Assembly: GCF_000960475.2 (NCBI RefSeq)
Contig: NZ_JZDQ02000026.1
Coordinates: forward strand, 29,202-93,201
Direction of reading: 5' to 3'
Origin: Nocardioides luteus
GTDB lineage: Bacteria; Actinomycetota; Actinomycetes; Propionibacteriales; Nocardioidaceae
Length of the DNA: 64,000 nucleotides
Shown: in pieces, positions 19,041 to 26,485 of the stretch
Position numbering within the stretch: the stretch's first letter is position 1
Layout of the letters: every line of letters starts with the position of its first letter
Notes under the pieces: model-generated
Database searches by the model: none
The model's input: only the letters and a program-made list of their open reading frames with translations
What the model was told of the DNA's origin: nothing
Position numbers and translations under genes: made by a program

Positions 19041-19718
19041 ATGGACAACGACGTACTCCGTCAGGCACCGCTCTTCAGCGCACTCGACGACGAGTCGATG
19101 ACGGCCCTGCACGCCTCGATGGCAGAGTCGAAGCTCCGCCGCGGAGAGGTGCTCTTTCACGAGGGTGACTCCGGCGACAAGCTGTACGTCGTGATCGACG
19201 GCAAGGTGAAGCTCGGCCGCACCTCGTCCGACGGCCGCGAGAACCTGCTCGCGATCATGGGTCCCGGCCAGATGTTCGGCGAGCTCTCGCTCTTCGACCC
19301 GGGCCCCCGCTCGGCCACCGTCACCGCGGTCACCGACTCCACCTTCGCCAGCCTGTCGCACGAGGACCTCCTCAAGTGGCTCGAGGGCCGCCCGGTCGTC
19401 GCCCGCGGCCTGCTCGCCCAGCTGGCCGGCCGCCTCCGCAAGGCCAACGACGTCGTCGCCGACCTGGTCTTCTCCGACGTCCCCGGCCGTGTCGCGAAGG
19501 CCCTCCTCGACCTCGCCGACCGCTTCGGCCGCACCGCCGACGACGGCGTCCACGTCCACCACGACCTCACCCAGGAGGAGCTCGCCCAGCTCGTCGGCGC
19601 CTCCCGCGAGACGGTCAACAAGGCCCTGGCCGACTTCGCCAGCCGCGGCTGGCTCCGCCTCGAGCCGCGCAGCGTGGTCATCATGGACATCGAGCGCATG
19701 GCCCGCCGCGCCCGCTGA
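19041..19718 (+). CDS. crp: CRP/FNR family cAMP-responsive regulator
   Basis: A 225-residue regulator. The N-terminal cyclic-nucleotide domain has the phosphate-binding cassette FGELSLFDPGPRSAT with E81, R90 and S91, matching cAMP-binding CRP proteins. The C-terminal helix-turn-helix LTQEELAQLVGASRETVNKAL has R189, E190 and K194 in the recognition helix, consistent with TGTGA/TCACA binding. The start at 19041 (MDND) is preferred over the ATG at 19032, because AGGAGG (19025-19030) sits 10 bases before the former and only one before the latter. Equivalent of M. tuberculosis Rv3676. CRP-like sites occur before crp, acs and the acetate symporter operon. Confidence 0.95.
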   Translation: MDNDVLRQAPLFSALDDESMTALHASMAESKLRRGEVLFHEGDSGDKLYVVIDGKVKLGRTSSDGRENLLAIMGPGQMFGELSLFDPGPRSATVTAVTDSTFASLSHEDLLKWLEGRPVVARGLLAQLAGRLRKANDVVADLVFSDVPGRVAKALLDLADRFGRTADDGVHVHHDLTQEELAQLVGASRETVNKALADFASRGWLRLEPRSVVIMDIERMARRAR

Positions 19719-19737
19719 GTTCTTTCAACAGGCATCC

Positions 19738-19778
19738 GGCCTCCTCTCCCCCGGCGTAGAAGCCGGTGAGAGGAGGCC
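19738..19778. terminator. hairpin between crp and a convergent gene
   Basis: GGCCTCCTCTC (19738-19748) pairs with GAGAGGAGGCC (19768-19778), with an inner CCGGC/GCCGG stem. It lies between convergent crp and the YdeI-like gene and can serve both. Confidence 0.75.
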
Positions 19779-19803
19779 GCGCTGCTTTCTCCGCGAGACG
19801 CGG

Positions 19804-20400
19804 TTACTGGGGCCGGCGCTTCTGCGGGTGGAGCGTCTCGTGACGCGCGAGCATGGCGACGTACTCCTCGATCCTGCGCGCCCGGGCGGCCTCGGTCTTC
19901 AGGGCGGTGAGGCGGTGGTAGAGGGCGTAGCGGTTCTGAGAGGTCAGGACGTCGTACATCGCCTGCGCCTCGGGCACCGCAGCGATCGCGGCCAGGAGGT
20001 CGGGCGGGGTCTCGGCGGTGGCCGGACCCGCGTACGCCGCCTCCCACCGTCCGTCCGCCTTGGCCGCCTCCACGGCCGCCCGTCCGGCGGCGGTCATCCG
20101 GCCCTCGGCCTCGAGCCGGTCGATGTGCTCGACGTTCTTCAGTGACCAGCGGCTCTTCGGCCCACGTGGGGTGAACCGCTGGAACGACGACTGTTCGTCG
20201 CGCCGCCGGGCCTGACCGTCGATCCAGCCGAAGCAGAGCGCCTCGTCGAGCGCGGTCTGCCAGGTCAACGTGGTCAGCGTGCCGCCCTTCTTGGTCAGCA
20301 CCAGCCAGACCGCGGGCGTGTCGGCATGGTGCTCCTCCAGCCAGCCCCGCCACGCGGGCGGATCGGGAAGCAGGAGCTCGACTCCGGGCAGGGTGGCCAT
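19804..20400 (-). CDS. YdeI/OmpD-associated family protein
   Basis: A 198-residue cytosolic protein of the YdeI/OmpD-associated group (bacteriocin-protection-like). It has the family segments WRGWLEEHHADTPAVWLVLTKKG, LTWQTALDEALCFGWIDGQ and FQRFTPRGPKSRWSLKNVE, and a C-terminal helix bundle with LTSQNRYALYHRLTALKTEAARARRI. Biochemical role is not known; E. coli YdeI is linked to stress and peptide resistance. It faces crp and is followed upstream by the MBL hydrolase gene 17 bp away. Confidence 0.85.
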   Translation of the reverse strand: MATLPGVELLLPDPPAWRGWLEEHHADTPAVWLVLTKKGGTLTTLTWQTALDEALCFGWIDGQARRRDEQSSFQRFTPRGPKSRWSLKNVEHIDRLEAEGRMTAAGRAAVEAAKADGRWEAAYAGPATAETPPDLLAAIAAVPEAQAMYDVLTSQNRYALYHRLTALKTEAARARRIEEYVAMLARHETLHPQKRRPQ

Positions 20401-20417
20401 GGGCCGAAGCGTAGGCC

Positions 20418-21224
20418 TCAGCGCTCGGCGAGGTAAGCCAATTGCGCCCTCACCGAGAGCTCGGCGGCACCCCAGAGGACCTGGTCGACGTCGGCGTACA
20501 CGATCTCGACGATCGCCCGCGGGTCCGCGTCGGCCGGGGCGGCCCCGAGACCGACGAGCGCCTCTTCGACCTGTCCGAGGCGCTCGCGACGGTGGGCGAT
20601 GTAGTGGTCGAGCGCACCGAGAGCGTTGCCGATCACCGGACCGTGACCGGGCCACACGCTGCCGACACCGTGCTCGGAGGCGAGCGCGTGGAGACGGTCG
20701 AGCGAGTCCAGATAGGCGCCGAGCTCGCCGTCGGGGTGGGCGACCACGGTCGTTCCTCGGCCGAGAACGGTGTCACCGGTCAGCACCGCACCGTCCGAAG
20801 GAAGCCAGAAGGAGAGCGAGTCCGAGGTGTGCCCGGGCGTTCCGACGACGCGGATCTCCAGACCATCGACCTCGATGACGTCGCCGTCGCCGAGCCCCTC
20901 GGTGCCGAGCCGGTATTCAGGATCAAGAGCGCGTACGCCGGCCCCGACCCGCTCGGCGAAGGCCCGCGCGGCCTCGGAGTGGTCGTAGTGGTGGTGGGTC
21001 AGCAGCACCGTCGCCACCTCGCCGGCCGCCTCCGCGACCGCGTCGAGATGCCCCTCGTCGAGAGGCCCGGGGTCGATCACGACCGACCGGCGCGCACCCG
21101 GCTCGCGCAGCACCCAGGTGTTGGTGCCGTCGAGCGACATGATCCCGGGGTTGGGCGCGAGGATGCACTGCCCGCGCTCGCCGAAGACCCCGCCCGACCA
21201 GGACTCGGAACCGGACTCGGTCAC
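20418..21224 (-). CDS. MBL-fold metallo-hydrolase
   Basis: A 268-residue metallo-beta-lactamase-fold hydrolase. Metal ligands are visible in LLTHHHYDHSEAA (HxHxDH), GTPGHTSDS, LTGDTVLGRG and the late GHGPVIG. The C-terminal part resembles the LACTB2/RNase-like subgroup. GTG start overlaps the preceding Nudix stop by 4 bp. Positional equivalent of M. tuberculosis Rv3677c, next to crp. Substrate unknown. Confidence 0.9.
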   Translation of the reverse strand: MTESGSESWSGGVFGERGQCILAPNPGIMSLDGTNTWVLREPGARRSVVIDPGPLDEGHLDAVAEAAGEVATVLLTHHHYDHSEAARAFAERVGAGVRALDPEYRLGTEGLGDGDVIEVDGLEIRVVGTPGHTSDSLSFWLPSDGAVLTGDTVLGRGTTVVAHPDGELGAYLDSLDRLHALASEHGVGSVWPGHGPVIGNALGALDHYIAHRRERLGQVEEALVGLGAAPADADPRAIVEIVYADVDQVLWGAAELSVRAQLAYLAER

Positions 21225-22120
21225 GAGCGTCCCCTTCCCGCGACGAGGGAGGCGTGCAGCGGCATCATCGACAGGGCGTGGCCGCCGTCGACCTCCGTCA
21301 CAGCCGGCGTGAACATGGTCAGCTCGCGCTCCGCGGCGGCGGCGAGCACGTCGTCCTCGGAGCCGATCGAGGCGACCTCGAGGCAGTTGAGGTAGGTCGG
21401 CGGCATCATCGCCAGCTCGCCGGCCTCGACCTGGTCGACCGCCTCGGCGGCGCCGAGCCAGTGCACCGAGGACGACTCGCTCGACACGTCGCGCGTGACC
21501 TGCCCCTCGGGCAGCCGGGCGACGAAGAACCAGGTCGCGAAGCGCTTCGGCTCGAAGACCGGCGTCGTCCACGCGGCCCACGGCCCCAGCAGATCCGTAC
21601 GCAGCACCAGCCCGCGCCGGGTCAGCAGCTCGGTCAGCGACAGCGAGTGCGACTCCAGCGCGACCCGGTCCGCCTCCCACTCCGAGCCCGAGACGTCGTC
21701 GACGACGGCCTCGGCCGAGGTCCCGGCGAGCAGTACGCCGCACTCCTCGAAGGTCTCCCGCACCGCCGCGGCGACCAGCGCCCGCGCCCGGGACTCATCG
21801 ACCCCGAGCCGGCGCGCCCACTCCGCCGCGGACGGTCCGGCCCAACAGGCGTCGGGCAGCTCGGCGTCGCGTACGTCCACGCCACCGCCGGGGAAGACGG
21901 CCATCCCGGCCGCGAACCCCATCGTCAGCTGACGGCGGAGCAGATACACCTCCGGGCCAGACCCGGAGCCCGGCCGCAGCAGGAGGACCGTCGCCGCGTC
22001 TCGCGGCTCGACCGGGGTGCGTACGCCCTCGGCGTACTCCCCGGCCAACGCCACGATGTCGTCACCAAGCCGGACAGGAGGGATCGGGATGCGCACGTTC
22101 GTCACTGTAGCGACGCTCAC
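21221..22120 (-). CDS. Nudix hydrolase
   Basis: About 299 residues. The Nudix elements are split by a long insertion: AVFPGGGVDVRD is separated by roughly 35 residues from VAAAVRETFEECGVLL, as in the NUDT19/RP2p-like subgroup. The C-terminal part has MMPPTYLNCLEVA, also typical of that group, which often acts on CoA esters. Start is ambiguous among in-frame GTG codons at 22120, 22105 and 22096, none with a strong ribosome-binding site. It lies between RidA and the MBL hydrolase and overlaps the latter by 4 bp. Confidence 0.82.
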   Translation of the reverse strand: MSVATVTNVRIPIPPVRLGDDIVALAGEYAEGVRTPVEPRDAATVLLLRPGSGSGPEVYLLRRQLTMGFAAGMAVFPGGGVDVRDAELPDACWAGPSAAEWARRLGVDESRARALVAAAVRETFEECGVLLAGTSAEAVVDDVSGSEWEADRVALESHSLSLTELLTRRGLVLRTDLLGPWAAWTTPVFEPKRFATWFFVARLPEGQVTRDVSSESSSVHWLGAAEAVDQVEAGELAMMPPTYLNCLEVASIGSEDDVLAAAAERELTMFTPAVTEVDGGHALSMMPLHASLVAGRGRS

Positions 22121-22170
22121 ACCCGCGCCCCACCCCCATCCGAGACTCAGACCGAGACTCAGACCGAGAC

Positions 22171-22629
22171 TCAGATCTCGACGACGATCTCCACCTCGAC
22201 GGGAGCGTCGAGCGGCAGAACCGGCACACCGACGGCCGACCGCGCGTGCCGGCCGGCGTCGCCGAAGACCTTCCCGAGCAGCTCGGAGGCACCGTTGGCG
22301 ACACTCGGCTGGCCGGTGAAGTCGGGCGTGGAGGCGACGAAGCACAGCACCTTCACGACCCGCTTGACCTGGGAAAGGTCACCGATCTCGGCCTTGACCG
22401 CGGCCAGGGCGTTGAGCGCGCACTGCTGCGCGGCCGCGTAACCGTCCTCGGCCGACACGTCGCCGCCGACCTTGCCGACGGAGAGCAGGGCGCCGTCCTT
22501 CATCGGGAGCTGGCCCGAGGTGAAGACGTGGTTGCCCGAGCGCACCGCCGGGATGTAGGCCGCCACCGGCGGCACCACCTCCGGCACGCTCAGCCCGAGC
22601 TCGGCGAGGACCTCCTCAGGGGCGCTCAC
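22171..22629 (-). CDS. RidA family protein
   Basis: A 152-residue member of the RidA/YjgF/UK114 family. Characteristic segments are AVRSGNHVFTSGQLPMKDG, AAQQCALNALAAVKAEIGDL and VKRVVKVLCFVASTPDFTGQP. The canonical catalytic arginine is replaced in this longer subgroup, with a C-terminal ARSAVGVPVLPLDAPVEVE instead, so deaminase activity is uncertain. GTG start overlaps the DUF4177 stop by 4 bp. M. tuberculosis Rv3678c occupies the same place. Confidence 0.88.
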   Translation of the reverse strand: MSAPEEVLAELGLSVPEVVPPVAAYIPAVRSGNHVFTSGQLPMKDGALLSVGKVGGDVSAEDGYAAAQQCALNALAAVKAEIGDLSQVKRVVKVLCFVASTPDFTGQPSVANGASELLGKVFGDAGRHARSAVGVPVLPLDAPVEVEIVVEI

Positions 22630-22781
22630 TCCGAGACCGCCCGCTTGAAGAAGCCGACGTAGTTGCCGGTGCCGTTGTCGAGGATGGAGACGAGCTCCCA
22701 CCCGTCGGCACCGAAGTTGTTGAGAATCTGCGCCGCGGCGTGGTTGAGGATCGGCGCTACCTGGTACTCCCACTTGGTCAT
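22626..22781 (-). CDS. DUF4177-like small protein
   Basis: A 51-residue protein, MTKWEYQV followed by LNNFGADGWELVSILDN and GFFKRAV. The WEYxV...LNxxGxxGWELV pattern is typical of DUF4177. Conserved and probably translationally coupled to ridA (4-bp overlap). Corresponds to the tiny M. tuberculosis gene Rv3678A in order. Role unknown. Confidence 0.85.
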   Translation of the reverse strand: MTKWEYQVAPILNHAAAQILNNFGADGWELVSILDNGTGNYVGFFKRAVSE

Positions 22782-22874
22782 ATCCCGCACCCTACTTCGC
22801 GAGCCCGCGGACCGGTTTCTCGATGACATGGTTGGACCTTCCAACCGACGATTCGGCCCACTAGGGTCGAGGCC

Positions 22875-23690
22875 GTGACTTCGACAGAGCAGCTGAAGAC
22901 GTACGTCGACGCCTGGTGGGCCTCCATCGCGGATCTCCTCACGCTCCTGGAGGAGCTGCCCGAGAGCGACTGGGATCTCCCGACCGACCTCCCCGGCTGG
23001 GACGTACGCGCCATCGCCTCGCACGTCGCTCACCTCGAGGGCCTCACCGCCGGCGCCCCGCGCGAGGAGGCGGAGGTCCCCGAGTCGGCCCACATCAAGT
23101 CGCCGATGGGGCAGTTCACCGAGATCGGCGTGCTCACCCGCCGCGACGCAGCCCCGGAGAGCATCATCGACGAGATCCGCCGCTACTCCGCCGTACGCCA
23201 CGACGAGCTGCTCGCCTCCCCGCCCGAGGACCCCGCGGCGCCGGCGCCCGGCGTCTTCGGCGCGATCGGGTGGTCCACCGGCAAGCTGCTCCGCAACCGT
23301 CCGCTCGACGTCTGGCTGCACGAGCAGGACATCCGCCGCGCGACCGGCCGACCCGGCAACCTCGACAGCCTCGGCGCCCGCCACACCGCCGACTACCTCC
23401 TCGAAGGCGTCGGCTTCGTGCTCGCCAAGAAGGCCGGCGCCGACCCCGGCTGCACGGTCGTCGTCGAGGCCGAGGGCCACGCTCCGTACGCCTTCGCGGT
23501 CACCAAGGAGGGCAAGGGCGTCCCGCTCGCCGACCCGGTGACCGACCCCACCGTGACCCTCTCGACCGACCGCGAGACGTACGTCCTCCTCGCCGGCGGT
23601 CGCGCCTCCGCCGACCCCGCCAAGGTGACGATCAGCGGCGACACCACGCTCGGCACCAAGATCGTCGAGAACCTCAACATCACCCCCTGA
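22875..23690 (+). CDS. maleylpyruvate isomerase family mycothiol-dependent enzyme
   Basis: A 271-residue DinB/MDMPI-fold protein. The N-terminal domain has LPESDWDLPTDLPGWDVRAIASHVAHLEG with the conserved metal-binding H in SHVAHLE, a second helix pair with VWLHEQDIRRA (HxxD), and a C-terminal SCP2-like MDMPI domain ending ADPAKVTISGDTTLGTKI. Members use mycothiol as cofactor in isomerase or transferase reactions; the substrate here is unknown. GTG start at 22875. Confidence 0.85.
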   Translation: MTSTEQLKTYVDAWWASIADLLTLLEELPESDWDLPTDLPGWDVRAIASHVAHLEGLTAGAPREEAEVPESAHIKSPMGQFTEIGVLTRRDAAPESIIDEIRRYSAVRHDELLASPPEDPAAPAPGVFGAIGWSTGKLLRNRPLDVWLHEQDIRRATGRPGNLDSLGARHTADYLLEGVGFVLAKKAGADPGCTVVVEAEGHAPYAFAVTKEGKGVPLADPVTDPTVTLSTDRETYVLLAGGRASADPAKVTISGDTTLGTKIVENLNITP

Positions 23691-23717
23691 TGGCGCGTCC
23701 CCGTTAGAGTCGCTCCC

Positions 23718-24734
23718 ATGAGTTCCGACTGGCCCCACGTGCAGCTGCACGTGGTGACCGGCAAGGGCGGCACGGGCAAGTCGACGGTGGCTGCTGCCCT
23801 GGCGCTCGGGCTGGCCTCCCACGGGAAGAACGTCCTGCTCTGTGAGGTCGAGGGCCGCCAGGGCGTGGCGCGGATGTTCGACGTCGACCCGCTGCCCTAC
23901 GCCGAGACGCGGATCGCGACCGGGCTGCGGATGCGGTCGCGGTCCGGTGCCGACGCCGAGCCGGGCAACGTCTACGCCCTGCACATCGCCCCCGAGGAAG
24001 CCCTCCTCGAATACCTGAAGATGTACTACAAGCTCGGCCCGGCCGGCCGCGCCCTCGACCGCTTCGGCGTGATCGAGTTCGCGACCACGATCGCACCCGG
24101 GGTCAGGGACGTCCTCCTCACCGGCAAGCTCTTCGAGGCCGTCCAGCGCAACAGCCGCAACAAGGGCGCGCGCACCTACGACGCCGTCGTGCTCGACGCT
24201 CCTCCAACCGGCCGGATCACGACCTTCCTGAACGTCTCCGAGTCGGTCGCGGGCCTGGCCAAGGTCGGCCCGATCAAGAACCAGGCCGACACGATGATGA
24301 CCCTGTTCCGCTCCCGGCGCACCGCGGTCCACCTGGTCACGCTGCTCGAGGAGATGCCGGTCCAGGAGACCGCCGACGGCATCAGCGAGCTGCGCGCCGC
24401 CGGGCTCCCGGTCGGCGGCGTGATCGTCAACCAGGTCCGCCCCCGCGACCTCCCCGACGAGTCCCTCGCCGCCGCCCTCGACGGCTCGCTCGACGGCGAG
24501 ACGATCGCCGAGGACCTCAAGCGCGCCGGCGTCGAACCCGACCCCGCCCTGATCGCCACCCTGACCGCGGAGGCGAAGGAGTACGCCGAGCGCCGCTCCC
24601 TCGAGGACACCCAGCGCGACCTCGTCGCCGGTCTCGGGGTCCCGACCTACGAGCTCAACCGGATCGCGGGCGGCATCGACATCGGCGCGCTCTACGAGCT
24701 CGCCGCGGAGCTGAAGGACCAGGGGCTCGCATGA
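23718..24734 (+). CDS. ArsA-family ATPase, first of pair (Rv3679-like)
   Basis: A 338-residue P-loop ATPase of the ArsA/GET3 class. The deviant Walker A is VTGKGGTGKSTVAAALALG near the N-terminus, switch-type segment VVLDAPPTGRITTFLN mid-protein and GVIVNQVRPRDL near the end. No arsenite-binding cysteines like those of ArsA are evident. In M. tuberculosis the equivalent pair Rv3679/Rv3680 forms an ATPase complex implicated in tolerance to metabolic and toxic stress. The next gene overlaps by 4 bp. Function by analogy only. Confidence 0.88.
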   Translation: MSSDWPHVQLHVVTGKGGTGKSTVAAALALGLASHGKNVLLCEVEGRQGVARMFDVDPLPYAETRIATGLRMRSRSGADAEPGNVYALHIAPEEALLEYLKMYYKLGPAGRALDRFGVIEFATTIAPGVRDVLLTGKLFEAVQRNSRNKGARTYDAVVLDAPPTGRITTFLNVSESVAGLAKVGPIKNQADTMMTLFRSRRTAVHLVTLLEEMPVQETADGISELRAAGLPVGGVIVNQVRPRDLPDESLAAALDGSLDGETIAEDLKRAGVEPDPALIATLTAEAKEYAERRSLEDTQRDLVAGLGVPTYELNRIAGGIDIGALYELAAELKDQGLA

Positions 24735-25897
24735 CATCACGTCCACGCGTCGGCCCGCTGGCCGCCCACGCCGACCACACCCGGACCCTCGAGGTCGACC
24801 GGCTGCTCGACGACCGCGACACCCACATCATCGTCTGCTGCGGCAGCGGTGGCGTGGGCAAGACGACCACGGCGGCGGCGCTCGCGCTGCGCGCGGCCGA
24901 GCGGGGGCGCAAGGTCGTGGTGCTGACGATCGACCCGGCCCGGCGGCTCGCCCAGTCGATGGGCATCGCCCAGCTCGACAACACCCCTCGCCCCGTTCCC
25001 GGGGTCGGGCCGGGCCGGCTCGACGCGATGATGCTCGACATGAAGCGCACCTTCGACGAGGTGGTCGAGTCGCAGGCCAGCCCGGAGAAGGCGCAGCAGA
25101 TCCTCAACAACCAGTTCTACATCGCGCTGAGCTCCAGCTTCGCCGGCACGCAGGAATACATGGCGATGGAGAAGCTCGGCCAGCTCTACCGTGACTCCTT
25201 CGCCCACAACGGCGGCAACGGCGACTACGACCTGATCGTCGTCGACACACCTCCGAGCCGCAGCGCCCTCGACTTCCTGGACGCGCCCGAGCGGCTCTCC
25301 AGCTTCCTCGACGGCCGCTTCATCCGGCTGATGCTGGCGCCCGCGAAGGGACCGGTCCGGCTGATGTCGGCCGGGTTCAGCATCGTGACCAACGCGCTCA
25401 AGAAGGTGCTCGGTGGGCAGATGCTCACCGACCTGCAGACCTTCATCACCGCGCTCGACACCGTCTTCGGTGGCTTCCGCCAGCGGGCCCAGGAGACCTA
25501 CGCGCTGCTCCAGGCCGACGAGACCGCCTTCCTCGTCATCGCGGCCCCCGAGCCCGACGCGCTCCGAGAGGCCGCCTACTTCGTCGAGCGCCTCTCCGGT
25601 GACCGGATGCCGCTCCAAGGCCTGGTCGTCAACCGCGCCACCCTTCCCGACGACGTCTCGCTGACCGCCGCCGCGGCCGGCGCCGCCTCCGAGCGTCTCC
25701 CCGACGCGCCGCTCACCGCCGGCCTGCTGCGGCTCCACGCCGACCGTGCCCTGCTGGTCGAGCGCCAGGACCAGCTGCGCGAGCGCTTCGCCGTCGCCCA
25801 TCCCCAGGTCCCGACCGCCGTGGTGCCGGCGCTGCCCGGTGACGTACACGATCTCGACGGGCTCCGCGAGATCGGCCGGCTGCTGGCCCAGGGCTGA
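24731..25897 (+). CDS. ArsA-family ATPase, second of pair (Rv3680-like)
   Basis: A 388-residue partner of the preceding ATPase. Walker A CCGSGGVGKTTTAAALALRAA, then VVVLTIDPARRLAQSMGI, LIVVDTPPSRSALDFLDAPERL and a later GLVVNRATLP. The ATGA overlap and paralogy suggest a heteromeric ATPase complex as proposed for Rv3679/Rv3680. A strong hairpin follows, shared with convergent whiB. Confidence 0.88.
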   Translation: MTSRPRVGPLAAHADHTRTLEVDRLLDDRDTHIIVCCGSGGVGKTTTAAALALRAAERGRKVVVLTIDPARRLAQSMGIAQLDNTPRPVPGVGPGRLDAMMLDMKRTFDEVVESQASPEKAQQILNNQFYIALSSSFAGTQEYMAMEKLGQLYRDSFAHNGGNGDYDLIVVDTPPSRSALDFLDAPERLSSFLDGRFIRLMLAPAKGPVRLMSAGFSIVTNALKKVLGGQMLTDLQTFITALDTVFGGFRQRAQETYALLQADETAFLVIAAPEPDALREAAYFVERLSGDRMPLQGLVVNRATLPDDVSLTAAAAGAASERLPDAPLTAGLLRLHADRALLVERQDQLRERFAVAHPQVPTAVVPALPGDVHDLDGLREIGRLLAQG

Positions 25898-25914
25898 TCG
25901 CCCGGAAAACGGGT

Positions 25915-25949
25915 CGAGCCAGGACGTACGTCACGTACGTCCTGGCTCG
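25915..25949. terminator. bidirectional hairpin between ArsA-like pair and whiB
   Basis: Perfect 16-bp inverted repeat CGAGCCAGGACGTACG (25915-25930) and complement (25934-25949) with a 3-nt loop, between convergent genes. Confidence 0.82.
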
Positions 25950-25992
25950 CACCAAGATCTGTCAGCGATCCACCCGAGTAGGGGACGAGTGG

Positions 25993-26268
25993 TCACTCCA
26001 CGGAAGCACGGGTGCGCGCGGCCTCGAGCACCGCACGCCATGACGCGTTCGGGCTGCGACGGAGCAGCGCACGACGCTCACGCTCGGTCATCCCGCCCCA
26101 GACGCCCCACTCGATCTGGTTGTCGAGCGCCTCGGCCAGGCACTCGGTGCGGACGACGCAGCCGGAGCAGACCATCTTGGCCTTGTTCTGCTCGGCTCCA
26201 CGCACGAAGAGCTCGTCGGGCTCGTTCTCACGACAAGCGGCCTGCAGCGACCATTCATCAACCCACAT
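25993..26268 (-). CDS. whiB4: WhiB family iron-sulfur regulator (WhiB4-like position)
   Basis: A 91-residue WhiB protein. Four cluster cysteines C12, C34, C37 and C43 (C-xn-CxxC-x5-C), the turn GVWGG (56-60) and a basic C-terminal DNA-binding tail with RERRALLRR. It senses O2/NO through a 4Fe-4S cluster and regulates transcription. The position next to an ArsA-type pair and a PonA2-like gene matches M. tuberculosis whiB4 (Rv3681c); the symbol rests on synteny as well as family. The 217-bp divergent region to the PBP gene holds its promoter. Confidence 0.85.
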   Translation of the reverse strand: MWVDEWSLQAACRENEPDELFVRGAEQNKAKMVCSGCVVRTECLAEALDNQIEWGVWGGMTERERRALLRRSPNASWRAVLEAARTRASVE

Positions 26269-26402
26269 TGTGTGCCATCCCTTCGTCGGAGCGCTTCGCC
26301 CTCCCCAATTGACGGCGTGGGCGCCCGTGCGGACTAAAGGTTAAGGACCGGAACCTGTCGAGTGACACACCCTTCTGACCCAAAGTACGTAGTCCGAAAT
26401 GA

Positions 26403-26418
26403 CTAGGAGGGGTCCTAG
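26403..26418. promoter_or_regulatory. small dyad in the whiB-PBP divergent region
   Basis: CTAGGA-GGGG-TCCTAG, a perfect 6-bp dyad with a 4-nt spacer, 68 bp before the PBP start. It may be an operator or short RNA hairpin; nothing else supports it. Confidence 0.3.
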
Positions 26419-26485
26419 GACGTCTTTCCGGCCCCCTGCCCGGCGCCGGTTGCGAATCATGTGCTGTTCGTCGGGATCACCTACG